A stretch of DNA of 64,000 nt from NCBI GenBank assembly GCA_036346395.1, contig CM070599.1, positions 26,775,232 through 26,839,231 of the forward strand, read 5' to 3'. Below, piece after piece: positions 10,656-22,600 of the stretch (its first letter is position 1; each line of letters starts with the position of its first letter). A model generated the notes under the pieces. The model saw only the letters and a list, made by a program, of their open reading frames with translations, had not been told where the DNA came from and ran no database searches. Position numbers and translations under genes: made by a program. The stretch is from Hsuehochloa calcarea. Taxonomy: Eukaryota; Streptophyta; Magnoliopsida; Poales; Poaceae.

Positions 10656-13655
10656 ATGGCAGAGGCACCGTCTTCGCCGCCGTCAGCGACGTCGCCAAAT
10701 GCGTCTGGATCTCCGATCAAGGTGGTACGCAGGCGAGAAGGCAGAGGAATCTCCAAATTGCCCTCGGGCCGCATGACGATCACGGAGGTCAGTGACGTCG
10801 GGATCCCGCTGAGTCCCAAGAAAGCAGCTGCGAGATTCCGGACCGTCTGCGGGGTACTTGCAAGGGAACGGGTCCCCATCACCACCCCAACCTGGAAGTC
10901 TCTGACGGATGTACAGAGAGACCAGTTGTGGACTGAACTTTCTGCCTCGTTCACTTTCCCTGAAGCAGACCAGGCACGTGTGCGATGGCACGCGCTGCTG
11001 GCGATGTCCCACGCGTGGAGGACCTTCAAGAGCCAGCTTGTTACGCAGTACGTGAACACGGGTCGGACGCCTTTCACGACGTATCAATTTTTATCGCGGG
11101 ATACATGGGACGCCTTCGTGCAGATGAAGACAACGGCCGAATTTCAGGAGCAAAGTGCGGCGCACAGAGCTATCCAGGCACAAAACACTCGCCCCCACAG
11201 ACTTGGCACCGCTGGGTACGCGGGTAAAGCCACGCAGTGGGCGGCAGAGGACGGGACCGCTGCACGACCGCTTCTTCGAGATCTCGATGAGCGCTCGAGC
11301 ACAGTTAAGAGCGAGGGCATCAGCCATGTCTTCGGGCAGCATCTCTTTCACAAACCCGGCAAACGAGGTAGTATCTCAACGCCTGGTAAATTCTTTGAAC
11401 CACTTAATTGTTAATAAGTCCATAACTTCATGGTGTCTACAATAACATGATGTCCTCTTACAGGAAGCATTGACTTCCGCATCTTCCCAAGGTTCCTTCG
11501 AAGTAGACAGGGAGAAGGATGTACAATCTACGGCCCTAGGAAACAAAGAGCACCCGGGTCGCACGCGAGGCGTAGGGGTTTACGTACCTTGGAGGGATGG
11601 ATTCCCACACAACTCCGACACATATAGGAGTAGGAAGAGATCCAAGGACCAGCACGACGCTCGGTTGGAACATGTGATTATTGGAAAATTTCAAGAACAA
11701 ATAATAAACTTGCAGAACCAAGTAAATTAACTCATGCAGGCGCAAGCCGCCCCTGTTAATTTGAGAGCAAGTCCTCCTCTACATTGGAGTAGCGTCGCGT
11801 CCACACATAATTCTGGACATGGCGACGTGCAATTACCGATCGACGACATCGAGGTAATGTACATCTCTGGAATGCTCCAAAGATAGACCTATATGACGTC
11901 TTAGCTAATTGTGTACCATTTTGTAGGAGCCGACGCCCTGCAAGCTCCAAGTGAGGATGGTTGGGTCGATTCCTATTGAGGCTGGGCGGGGTATGGTGTA
12001 TCCATACCAGAAGAGCGAAGACGGTGCCCGGTGGCGCAGGTTACGCCAGGGTGTAGGTGGACATGGTACATAACAATTTCATGGCCATCCCACTGGAGAT
12101 TCCCCCGAACGAAGAAATCAGAACACTAGGGAATACCGCGCACACTTTTATCCAGTGGCCCAAGAAGGACATCGCATTGGACCCTTCAATGACGCGATAT
12201 CGACAGGACCCTGCCTCTCCAATAGGACCCTCGATGAGTCGGCCTCAACCAAAGCTTCAGAAGGCCGCCACATCGCTTCCCGTCGAGAAGACGGCGAAGA
12301 GACAAGAAAAACGTGTCACCATATCGGTCCCTGAGGCGTCTCACGGGAAGACGTCCCTCAGCCGCCTCGTTAAGGAGAAATCAAAATCGAAGAATATTAA
12401 GGCACCTCCCAAACCCGTGAAATACTCACTCGGAAGTCCGTTGGTCTCCGGCGCAGAAATAAAGAGCTCAGGAGTAGCTTGTCAAGCTTTGCATGATTGG
12501 TACTTGCGCAAGACCCGAGAAGGGGGGTCATACTAGAATCACCGTCAGATACGGGAGGGAGCATTTTCTCCACGAGCACCGCCACCGTCGTGGGCTTCAA
12601 GACTTATTTGACCTATACAACCTAACTGCCCTCGACGCCTCACTTCTATGATTCTGGACACTGTAAGTGTGTACAATCAATTTCTACACTCACGTGATAC
12701 CGATAAATATCATAACTCATTGCTTATGTACAGATACATTATGAAATGTGCCCGTCGAATCAAAGAACCGGTGGGTTTCCTCGACCCACACGTGGTCTCT
12801 GAGCAAACAATCAACCAAGACGCATCCTACGTCGAGAATTACATAAAAATGGGATTGCTTGCTCTGGACGACAAGGAATACATAATGGTGCCCTACAACC
12901 AGAAGTAAGTGCTTCAATATTTGCTATACAAATTACGTTTCAACATAGGTTTATGACTATAGCGACATACACGAGTAGGTTCCACTGGATTCTTCTGATT
13001 CTTGTGCCAAAGAGGAACATGCTATTGTACCTTGATTCTCTACTCAACAAAAATCACGACTTCACCCTTCTTAAAGGAATACTCGACAGGTATGTTCATT
13101 TCCTCCGCACATAACTCTATTGTAGTCTTCCTTCGTTTGAAATGGACAAGGATAACTTTTTTGAATCATGTAGGGCGTTCATCGGCTATGTTGCCGAGGG
13201 AGGTTTATACAAGGGAACGAGTACCACACTGACTCACATGATGCGATTTCGACGCGCTACAACACAATAATCATATATCATACTCCGTAATATTACGTCT
13301 CGAACTGACTGTACATATATATGTAATTCTATTTTTGCAGTGCTGCTAGCAAAAACGAGATCACCTATGCGCATTCTACGTATGCCATCATATGCAGCTA
13401 TTGATTGCTTCTAGGACGCACGATCCCCAGGTTTGTCAATCTCGTAATAATTATCTCCTAATTATAAATTTAAATATATGCTTACTATTTTACTCCTGCT
13501 AGCGACATGGCTTGAACATAGAGTAAAATGCACTCGAGATGGACCAGGTCATGCACATTCGAGGGGAGCTCTGTGGCTTCATCAAGGCAGACATAGTTAA
13601 CACCACCGGAGAGTTTCACGCCGTCGACACCGATGAACGACCTCGAAACAATTGA
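10656..13655 (+). pseudogene. CACTA second gene: En/Spm-type domain plus Ulp1-like protease
   Basis: Exon 1 (10656-11367) contains the plant En/Spm transposase signature of PF03004: GVLARERVPITTPTWKSLTD, then WHALLAMSHAWRTFKSQLV, PFTTYQFLSRDTWDAFVQMK and PHRLGTAGYAGKA. A frameshift near 11230-11270 is needed to reach SGSISFTNPANE. Introns with GT-AG ends fit 11368-11463 and 11854-11926. Exon 2 has KEHPGRTRGVGVYVPWRDGF and a stop at 11728-11730. Exon 3 has an EPTPCKLQV region, a frameshift near 12050, and a basic linker. From about 12570 a Ulp1/C48-like fold follows in small exons: LFDLYNLTALDASLL, GFLDPHVVSEQ, LDDKEYIMVPYN, FHWILLILVPK (His), LYLDSLL (Asp), LCAFYVCHHM (Cys, codon 13368-13370) and a C-terminal ELCGFIKADIVNTTGEF ending at 13655. 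The catalytic triad positions are kept although the reading frame is broken. Confidence 0.82.
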
Positions 13656-13869
13656 TTCAATATTGTAATTCACTTTAACTGGTTGTAATTCAATTTGTAA
13701 CTCTAGCGACAATATATACTTGAAACATTCTTTTGTAATTGATTTTGAGTTAAATGATCACTTTGAGTTGTCAACAATTATATGTGACATGTTTCTGCTT
13801 GCTAGTTTTCAGAGGACATGGCTAGCAATTCCTGAGGCTAGCTGAAAATACGATAAAAATTAATTAGGT

Positions 13870-14511
13870 CTAAATACTTATCACAGACGGTTTGTGGTTA
13901 GAACCATGCGTGATACTCTGTAATCACGAGCGGTTCGTGGTTGGAACAAATCGTGATAAGAGTTATCACAGATGGTTTTCAACCGTGCGTGATAACCGCT
14001 GTTATCACAGACATAAAATTTTAGACGGTTCAAAAACCGTCTGTGATGACTGTTACGAACCGTCTGTGATGTGCGTCTGTGATTCTGTAGTATCACAGAC
14101 GGTTGAAACCGTCTGTGATAACCGCCTGTTATCACAGACATAAAATTTTAAACGGTTCAAAAACCGTCTGTGATGACTGTTACAAATCGTTTGTGATGTG
14201 CTTTTCTGTAGTAGTGCGTCTGTGATTACGTAGTATCACGAGCGGTTCCAACCACGAACCGTTTGTGATTACGTAGTATCACGGCGGTTCATGGTTAGAA
14301 TCGCGTGATACTACGAATCACTGACAGTTCCAACCACGCAACCGTCGTGATACTACGTAATCACGCAGGCGGTTCGTGGTTGGAACCGTCGTGATAAGAG
14401 TTATCACAGACGGTCAGGGCTTGTTATCACAGACATAAAATTTCAGACGGTTCAAAAACCGTCTGTGATGACTGTTACGAACCGTCTGTGATGAACTTTT
14501 CTGTAGTAGTG
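13870..14511 (+). repeat. right subterminal repeats and duplicated terminus of CACTA
   Basis: About 20 direct and inverted copies of TATCACAGACGGTT-type motifs, many decayed. A block of about 87 bp that ends in TTTCTGTAGTAGTG occurs twice, ending at 14216 and at 14511. Only the outer one is followed by the target duplication. Confidence 0.85.
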
Positions 14512-14559
14512 TGAACTAATGGAAGGACCATATGTGTGTCGCCCACTGTGTTCCTGGGG

Positions 14560-14895
14560 TGCATCTAATCTACCTTTAAATTATAAAATCATCTAATTAA
14601 AAAGCTCCTACTTTACAAAACCGTCCAAGTAACCCCTTAAGATGGTTTCAACGATGATTTTGCCACTTTGGCGGTGGTTTTGTCACCATGGCGAATGACA
14701 TGGTTGACTATAATTATCTCATTGTCGGCCAAGTCATCCGACATGGTGGCATTGCCACATGTCGACCATATTATTTGTCACGGTGAAAAAACCGTCTCCA
14801 AAACTGTTGCTAGGGGTTAGTTAGTTAGACGATTTTGTATAGTTCAGAGGCTATTCAGACGATTTTATAGTTTAAGAGGTAGATTAGACACTTCT
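14560..14895. repeat. foldback MITE, about 335 bp
   Basis: The left arm (TCTAATCTACCTTTAAATTATAAAATC ... CCGTCCAAGTAACCCCT, given in parts) pairs with the right arm read in reverse (GTCTAATCTACC, CTATAAAATCGTCT, ACTAACCCCT). The loop contains a perfect small palindrome around GGTGGCATTGCCACATG. It is a nonautonomous DNA-transposon-like structure; target duplication not determined. Confidence 0.7.
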
Positions 14896-15640
14896 AAAAG
14901 TTCAGGGAGTAAAATACACTTATTTCATTCAAATTTGAAATTTGACCGGTTTACCGGGCTGTATGATCTATTTGACTTTAATTGTTTGGTCCCCATCTTT
15001 TGATTCTTCACCATGCATGCGGAAATTTCAACCATTTAGATCCATGAAACCAATAGTATAGTCTTCTCTCTCTCTCTCTCTCGTTCTTTTTCCTGATTCA
15101 GTGACGTTGTCACGCTATCTGCCAGAAGTATACGTGGGCCTTTTCAATATACTTGATGGACCACCACGAAGAACAGAATCATCAAAGCTCAACATCCTTG
15201 TTCCGTCGAACTTGCTGGCTGCCAACTGCGTGCTACAAAATTATAATATATATTGGTTTTAATAGCGAGATCATATCTCAGTTGATTATTTAACAACATG
15301 ACCACTAACAAAATCCTTATTACAGCTATATTCTGCCACAAGCTGTGAGGCAGCCTTAATTCAACACGTACGCGGTACGCCCTACGTAAACAAAGTATCA
15401 CACCAATGGCAAGAAAAATTATTTGCAGAATCATCAGCCTAATGTACACTTGTTTTGTAATTCTTCTCCCCAAATTCAGAGAGCTAGTTATACATCAAAC
15501 CTCCCGGTTGTAACAATTATTACAATCTTTACATCCAAAAATAGCATTAAAAAACCTAAAGAAAAAAGTTTAGCACGAATCATATGATCAGATGAAGAAG
15601 ACTAGAAGAAAATTGATCAAACGCTCTTCCCTACTTGCAT
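14896..15640. other. intergenic, 3' flank of the U-box gene
   Basis: A CT microsatellite lies at about 15064-15083. The remainder is AT-rich and includes the probable 3' UTR of the minus-strand gene next door. A minus-strand frame at 15189-15473 has no recognisable domain. Confidence 0.5.
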
Positions 15641-15646
15641 GTGATA

Positions 15647-16969
15647 TCAAGAAGGGTAGGATGCATTCAAGTGCAACGCCAAGCACGGCGAGCCCCTCCA
15701 GACACTGGCGTGCATCTTGAGCATCTCCCTAACCCTCTCCCTCGGCCGGTCGCCGGCGGCGCCGGCCTGCACCAGGAACAACAGCCTCGCCACCACCCCG
15801 ACCGCCAGCATCTCCTGCAGGACGGCCGGAGTCGCCGAGTGCCTTGCCACCGCGTGCAGCGCGCGTACCGCGCTCTCAGTTCCCGCGGTGGACAGCCGTG
15901 TCGCCGCTCTCGCCACCACCGCCAGCCCGGCCGGGTGCGCCACCAGCTCCAAACGACCTTCTGCGCAACCGCACAGATGGTCCATCGCCACCACCGCGAG
16001 CTCGCACGCGCGCTTGCCGAAGCGGCAGCCGTCGTCGAGGAGCAGTTCCACGAGCGCCGCGACGGCGCCGGCCTCGACCGCCTTGACGCGGTTTCGGCCC
16101 CACGGGCAGAGCCGGCAGAGAACGTGCAGTGCGACCTTGACCGCCTTTGCTGACAACCTGTCCGCCACCACCCTCACGACGCCCTCGACCAGCTCGGCTC
16201 TCGCCGAGGTCAGCCGGGCGGGAGGCATCGCCGACACTGCTGCTTTCAGCAGGTGGATGGCGTACGTCCGCGAGAGGTAGCTTGGCCGCTGCAGCACGGA
16301 CGCCAAGGTGTCCAAGAAGTTGTCGCCTCCTTCCAAGACCCTCTTCAAGCTCTCCTCAGAGAGTTTAAGCGAATGCAGAATGCTCAAAGCTGCCTCCTCC
16401 GGCGAGCTCGCCTTTGGCGAATCCAGCACGCCGCACATCTCTTCTTGGGATACCAAAGGCTTTGACGTGTCCGATGCGGCGTGCTTCTTCACAACGGACA
16501 CGAGAAACTCCACCGAGCCGGGCGCGCCCTCGACGCAGCGCCGGTTGCGGTCGCTCTCGGCGACGATGTCCGCGATCTCCCTCAGGGAAGCCATCAGCTG
16601 ATCCTGCTGATCGCCACTCTGCCTCGCGGCATCCACGATCGCGGCCACGCGGGCCGCGTCGACGGGCGGGCGTGGGGTGGGGAACCGCTCGACGGCGTTC
16701 GCGGCGCACCAACCTTGGATGAGCCTGCGGAGCGTGTGGTTCGGCGTGGGCTCCCGGTCGGCGGCGCCCAGCTGCTGCTTGGTCACCGGGCACTGGCCGT
16801 GGCCGTCGGTGAACACCCACCGTTCGATGCTGTCCCGGTCGTAGGTGATCCCCGACGAGAGCGTCACCGGGTCCCGCATGATCTCCAGCGAGATCGGGCA
16901 CACGAAGTACTTCGGAATCTCCACCGGCGCCAGCGACCCCTCCATGGATTCTTTATCCGACCACTTCAC
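15647..16969 (-). CDS. U-box E3 ubiquitin ligase with ARM repeats (PUB22/23/24-like)
   Basis: Single-exon gene of 440 codons. The U-box lies at about residues 17-90: IPKYFVCPISLEIMRDPVTL, then GITYDRDSIERW, then CPVTKQQL and TPNHTLRRLIQGWC. This fold recruits an E2 enzyme and transfers ubiquitin to a target. Residues about 180-430 form leucine- and alanine-rich ARM repeats (ALSILHSLKLSEESLKRVL, LHVLCRLCPWGRNRVKAVEA, VVAMDHLCGCAEGRLEL) that bind substrate. Length and architecture match the intronless plant PUB22/23/24 group, known in Arabidopsis as cytosolic regulators of immune and drought responses; that role here is inferred. The start MKWSDKESMEG is the first in frame; a second Met at residue 9 (16945) is an alternative. 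High GC and strong codon bias, unlike the transposons around it, mark it as a functional host gene. Confidence 0.95.
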   Translation of the reverse strand: MKWSDKESMEGSLAPVEIPKYFVCPISLEIMRDPVTLSSGITYDRDSIERWVFTDGHGQCPVTKQQLGAADREPTPNHTLRRLIQGWCAANAVERFPTPRPPVDAARVAAIVDAARQSGDQQDQLMASLREIADIVAESDRNRRCVEGAPGSVEFLVSVVKKHAASDTSKPLVSQEEMCGVLDSPKASSPEEAALSILHSLKLSEESLKRVLEGGDNFLDTLASVLQRPSYLSRTYAIHLLKAAVSAMPPARLTSARAELVEGVVRVVADRLSAKAVKVALHVLCRLCPWGRNRVKAVEAGAVAALVELLLDDGCRFGKRACELAVVAMDHLCGCAEGRLELVAHPAGLAVVARAATRLSTAGTESAVRALHAVARHSATPAVLQEMLAVGVVARLLFLVQAGAAGDRPRERVREMLKMHASVWRGSPCLALHLNASYPS

Positions 16970-17104
16970 GTATCACACCGCGTGTGTATCCGCTTATGTC
17001 TATATCTATGTACACATGAAGCTAGGAGAAGCTAGTAAGAGGGGAAAAAAGGTCTCTGGTCGAAACGGGAAAGCTTCTGGAGCTGAAGGAGACGAGCCGG
17101 AGCG

Positions 17105-17109
17105 TTTAT

Positions 17110-17140
<31 letters not shown>

Positions 17141-17142
17141 GG
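17105..17142 (-). promoter_or_regulatory. TATA box and GA/CT tract of the U-box gene
   Basis: On the minus strand TATATAAAC (17112-17104) lies about 135 bases before the ATG, leaving roughly 100 bases of 5' UTR. A (CT)n tract (plus strand GA repeats, 17113-17142) abuts it upstream. CT/GAGA tracts next to the core promoter are common in plant genes. Confidence 0.75.
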
Positions 17143-17189
17143 CTCGAATTCCACGGCGAGAGGTGGTAGTCTTCGTTTGGTGTTTTTGA

Positions 17190-18865
17190 AATGGAGGTGG
17201 TGATTTACTTAATAAGTTGGTTGGTGTGGAACGTGATGGGAGAAGAAATGCACGGCGGGCGCGCGGGGGAAATTGATTAGGGGATGATCGTCGTTTCGTC
17301 GCGGGGAGGCAAGGGGAGCTGAGCTAAGGTCGATCGGGTCGTGGTTACCGGGCGGATCGGACGGGCCGGGGTGGCCACCGCGCGCGCACTGACCACGAAA
17401 TGTTCTTCGGCTTTGACCTTGCTGGTTTTCTTTATGATTCCGGCCGTTCCTCCCGTCGATTCTTCTCTCGTCCTCTCGCCTCTCGTTAGCTTTGAAAATT
17501 TCGGGCTCCGGCTAGCTAGCTGCTCGTAGAACTTTCAAGCTTCCATTACTTCCCTGCTACAGTATTCTGTCCCTTTCTACTGTATGCTTTGAGCTGCGTG
17601 TTCGGATGAAAGCATGTGGAATATAGCTTAAGGGCATTCCCAAGAATGTGTTACTATAGCTTGTTACCAGAGGAGAGAAAAAATTTAGATATATGTACTC
17701 TAATAGTTTGTTACTATAACTTGTTACTAGACGGTCACACAATGAATTAATAATAGTTTCCGGTTTTTTTGGGCTCCCGATTTTTTTTTGGGTGTTCTAA
17801 ATTTCATTCACGGTAGATTTAGTCGAAGCTGCGAAAACCATTAATTCCCCTCTCCCCCTCCCAACGACGGCAAAAACAGCACCGGCGACAGCCTTGAATA
17901 GGTAGCAGAAGAAACACCGGCTGAAGAGGTAGGAATCTAGATCATCTACCGATGCAATCCCTTAGCGTTTGTTGGTAATTTGTCTTTTTTATCATTGATT
18001 TCAAATCTTATGCTATGTATCAGGTGAATCTCGTTAGTTTTCGAGCCAGTGGTGTTTGCTACGAGCAGATCCTAGAGCATGTTGGAGCCTATCACGGCGG
18101 CGGCAGCGCTGAGAAACTCGGAAACTCTGGCAAACCTACGCAGTAGCATTTTTTTCTCTCCAAAAACACGCACATAGCGTTTATGTGGGTTGCGATTAGG
18201 GAAAAACTCAATACAAACTGTTACTTAGGCTAGCTAACGAGTCGCGTCCTTTTCAGTAGGCCCACATGTCGGCTAGCTACTAGTTCGTAGTAGTTCCATT
18301 CCAACTTTATTCTGATACCATAATGCATAATCTAACCTAACCTAACCTGGCTAGGTCACAATTAATTATAACTAATCTGGTCGTCGTACGACTGCAATGT
18401 CAATGTTTAGCGTCACCAAATAATTCGCCCTTACAACCTACTACAAAAATTACAATAACAAAGCCCATACTTGCATGTACTAATTGAATATGCGACGTTC
18501 AACGTTGCGCCTAATTAGATACATGTTTAGCGTGCTTACTGCGTACGTGCAAGTTTCAAAAAGCCAAAGGCCATTCAAATCAAACATCGAGAGCTTCAGC
18601 ATGAAACAAAAAGGCAATGTAAACGTATGGCGCTACATACACGCACGTGCATGCCACGTGAACATCGATGACAGTGGGCAACAACCCATATATTTTGGCT
18701 TCTGCATATCGCATTTCTGAGAATTGAGCTCGAGGTAAAGATACTCGAGTGTGGCAAACAAGGCAGATTTATAGTGTGATAGATTCACCTACCTCTTTGT
18801 AATGTTTTATTTTGGACGGTAAATAGTATCTACTAGTCTGATTTTCGATGTTTGTTTCCTTTAAA
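17190..18865. other. no gene recognised; upstream of U-box gene
   Basis: GC-rich promoter-proximal DNA to about 17530, then AT-rich spacer. Two related stretches with TTACTATAGCTTGTTAC / TTACTATAACTTGTTAC lie at about 17650 and 17712. The plus-strand frame 18484-18720 has no recognisable motif. Confidence 0.5.
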
Positions 18866-21800
18866 CTCAGGTTTGTGTTTCAAAACTCCTTTCCAATTCC
18901 AAATTCAAAATTCAATTTGAATTCACCTATTTAAATTTTGGGCCTTTTTCAACTTTACCTCTCCCCCATTTCTTTGGGCCGGCCCACTTCTCCTCCAGCC
19001 CATTCCGGCCTGCTCTTTCCGCCCCCCCCCCGGGTTTTTCCTCCCAACCCGGCCCCTTTTCCCCTACTGTTCCCCCTTGGTTTTTCCCAGCCGACCTCCC
19101 GGCCTCTCCGCCCGACTTTCCCCTCGCCCGGATTCTTTTCTTCCCCTCCCCTTTTCTTCTCCGTCTCCGCCGCCAACTCACCCGCGCTCCCCTCCGGCCG
19201 ACCGCTCCTCGCTCCGCGCGCTCTGGCTGACAGATCCTGCGCTCGCCGCTTACGCCGTCTTTGCGTCGTCGCTCGATCGCCCGCGCGTGCCGCGCCGCGC
19301 CGCCCTGTCTCTTCCGCCGCGCCGCCTCCCGCCTCTCTCTCCCATCCCGGCTATAGGAGCCTAGTCTCCCTCTGTCTCCCCTCGCCTTCCTCTTTCCCCT
19401 CTCTGTCAGGCCGAGGCCCGAAGCTCTCCCGTGCCGCCTTCACCGCCATCTCCTCCGGTGCCCCTCCGCTCGAGCCCTCGCCGCAAGAGCTCTGCTTGCG
19501 ACACCCGACGCTTCCTCGACCACGGCCAAGCCTCCCGCCGCCCTAGGCCGCCGCCCCGTCGTCTCCCCGCCGCCCGGCCGCTCGTCGTCGGCCCTCTCCG
19601 GTGCTCTCCCGCCCTGTCGTCAGCTCGGTGAGCTTACCCTCCCCTCCCCGGTGCCCGTGCTTGCCTCCCTTTCCTCTCCCCTCCCTCCAGTCGCCGTTGC
19701 CTCCGTTGACCTCTGCGCCCAACCGCCACGGCCGCCGCCGTCTCCTCTCCAGTGCCGCTCCGGCGCCGCCGCCACCGCCCTCGGCTTCCTCCCCTCAGCG
19801 GCAATCCATTTTGGGTGTCCCCTCCGGCCGCCGCCGCGCGCCCCCTGGTTCCTCTGCTCCTCGGTGCTGCCCTTCTCTCTCTCTATGTCTGTCTGGTGGG
19901 CCCCCTGATGCAGTGCAGTGGAGTAGTAGAGCAGCAGCACTGGCAGTGAATGTGAGCGATAACAGGAGCTGCAATCAAATAGAATTTGTGTTTTGATCTT
20001 GCAATTAATTTGTTAACCCTCTAAAATTTAATAGCTTTCCAATTGTCAAGAGTTCGCTAAAATATTATTTCACTAATATTTAAAAGCTGTAGTTAAGAAC
20101 TTAAATGGCAAAATCTCTAGAAATTGAAGTTCATGCTAATAACTTTCGAAATCGCTTCAACATCTCTACAATCATGACAAGTAATTTTTGAAGCTAATTT
20201 AAATAACTTTTCGGCTTTTGTTTAAAAATGCATTGAGGTATAAGAAATTATTTTGCATTTTTTAAAAAAATATAGAATTGAGAAGCTATCAGAGAATAAT
20301 TATGTTGATCTCAATATCTTGCTCTGGAAACTTGAATAATAATCTTGCAATCCTATCAAGTATTACTTGGTCCAAATAATATTTTATCACATCTTTTATC
20401 CTCGATCAAAACTTATCAAAGATAAAATGTTTTAATGTAAAGTTAAGCCCGACAAAAATATCCAGTATCCTAATCTTGCCCAAACAATATCAGTCCTTCT
20501 TTCTCTCTAGATTTTAATCACCAGTGGTAATTAATAATAATTAATGTACCACCAATTCCAGGCACAACTACAGGAGAGAACTCTGGTAATTTTTGGACTC
20601 CCTTTGTGAATCGACAATTAAAATCATGCTCTTCGCTTGATAAACTCTCACCCAAATCTCGTTTGGTTAACCCTCGGCAAATAATATCCATTAATTAAAG
20701 AAGCTCTTATTTTTTTTAAAGGTCAAGCTGTGTCGTTCCTCGATCAGCAATATCTTGTCATCTTCCAAATCCGAAGTGGAGTATCCGTGCAAAAAGTTTA
20801 TTCGACTTTGATCCTCTCTTGTTTTCCCTCCCGGCAGAGTTTCTCTGCCACTTCCTCTTTCGCTCAATTGGCCGTTTGACTTTGTCAAACATCCCCGCCT
20901 CACTAAATATTTTCTCTTAAGCTCGTTTATCGTAAAAATTATTTAAAACTCTTTGAATATATATGGTATTTTGAAGTTCTTTGGATTTATTTTGTTATTC
21001 GATCGTTATCGTGTAATTAGAAGTCGGAGTCTAGAAGAGGCAACGACTCGAGCAGGATCAAGATCCGGATAAAGACACGAACCAAGAATTCAAGACCCCT
21101 GGCCGAGAAGGCTTTGAGTAAGATCAAGACTGCGATAAATTGGCCCAGGCGAGTCAATATTTTGATCATTTTGAGCCTACATTTTATGCAAATTCTATTT
21201 ATTTAAATTATCAATATTGCATGCTTTAATTTTTTAATCAAATATATGTTAAAGCATAAGGTAGTTAAATACCCAATTGATGATTAATTAGTTGTTAATC
21301 CATCCTTTGATAATTGAATCCATTATTCCTTGTCACCCTAGTAAATGTGATAAATATTAGTTATAGGTTGTATTTAAGAGACATGCAAGTCTTGCTTAAG
21401 TACTGGAACATTAAATGTTTCAATCATCATCTTTTAAACGTGAAAGTGGTTTTGGGCAGTCATGGGGGTAAATGACTGAAATTATTGAGTTGTTGTATTT
21501 TTGCTCCTCAAAAACTCTAATAACTTGCTATTACCACATCTGGGCGGATGGAATGGTGGTGGGTGCTGTCAGGCACGAGAGTGGTTTGTATGTGGTATCA
21601 ACCGCCTGGATGAATTAAGGACTTAGTCTTGTCATGACCTCCCATATAAAATAAGTACAACCACGAGTATGCAAAGTGCAACTTGACTTAGTAAAGTTAG
21701 CAAACCCTGAATGTCATCCCACTGGTCGGTTAGCGGGAACGTGCAAACACGTGTTGCCACCGGCTTGAAAGGGACACCGAGGAAAGGTGAAGTTGCCAAT

Positions 21801-22600
21801 CGCTGAGGGGTAGTTCACCTACTCCAGTCGCTGAGGGGAACATCCCGCACAACTTATGGGCGTAATCCCATATGGGTGAGATGACGGAAGGGGCAATGTA
21901 GTTTGAAAGGTTGCTGTGACGATCGCTCAACTATATGACTACAGAATCATGTGGGGGTAACGAGTATAATTATCTCTTGTGGGTACAGTGTACAACCTCT
22001 GCAGAGTCTAAACTGTTTAAACAGTCGTGCCTATGGTCAAAGGCGAACATGAGAACTTAACTAGAGTTACATCTGTCGTGTTGGCTCGCGAGCACGGAAG
22101 TTGTGCTCATCCTCGCTCTTTCCTCAAACCCTTAGAAGCAGGAAATCCTGAAGCTTTCGACTATTACGAGGAACTACACGTCTGAAGGCCCAAGAGTTTT
22201 TGAATCGTAGTTTAGTGTTTAGCCGTTCTAGTCTCACCTCAGTCTAGCCAACTCCACCGGTACTTGCGTGCATCCTATGTTATCTGAGTTTTCGGGTAAT
22301 ATCGGACATACACATGTTTCCTCAGTCGCTTGCCTGTGGAGATATGTGCTCTCACCTTTTTTGTTTTCGTTGTCGCTTCTGCTACTTTTGTGATGTAATT
22401 ATTTGGCATGTTCGGTCCTTATTGTAAAACTTGGGCCAAAATGGTTTATGTAAACTCTGATGTGTTAAATTAATGAATAGTATGGTTTTACATCATGTAT
22501 AAATTGATTTAACAATGTGTTTGTGAGTGCTACCTACTGATCTAAATAATAACACCGTATTTTAACAAAGAACTCGAAATTGCAAAATCCGAGTCCGACA
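18866..22600 (+). mobile_element. noncoding LTR-retrotransposon derivative (LARD-like)
   Basis: No gag or pol is present over 3.7 kb. A very GC-rich pyrimidine-biased block (about 18950-19910) is followed by AT-rich sequence and then by stretches that resemble the noncoding parts of large grass LTR derivatives (CTGGGCGGATGGAATGGTGG, GTGTACAACCTCTGCAGAG). The sequence near 22575-22600 (AAATCCGAGTCCGACA) resembles the 3' end of such LTRs. I could not find a paired LTR, primer site or target duplication, so the limits and even the plus orientation are tentative. Confidence 0.4.

Larger units (their letters stand above)
6392..14511 (+). mobile_element. CACTA (En/Spm) transposon with both ends and TSD
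   Basis: The element starts CACTACTACAAAAC and ends TTTCTGTAGTAGTG, i.e. inverted CACTACTACARAA termini. It is flanked by a 3-bp duplication TGA (6389-6391 and 14512-14514), the size expected for CACTA elements. Both ends carry many ACCGTCTGTGATA / TATCACAGACGGT subterminal repeats. Inside, on the plus strand, are a TNP2-type transposase (7002-10029) and a second gene with an En/Spm domain plus a Ulp1-like protease (10656-13655). A solo LTR (7107-8038) is inserted in the first gene. Stops and frameshifts in both genes make this copy non-autonomous now, but its ends look intact enough for movement by a relative. Confidence 0.93.

Noticed and set aside
15635..17035. Several open frames on the plus strand opposite the U-box gene
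   Set aside because: They are antisense shadows of a GC-rich single-exon gene.
18938..19996. Long open frames in a GC-rich block (202 and 131 codons)
   Set aside because: Only Pro/Ser/Arg-rich composition, open on several frames and both strands, no domain; explained by base composition.
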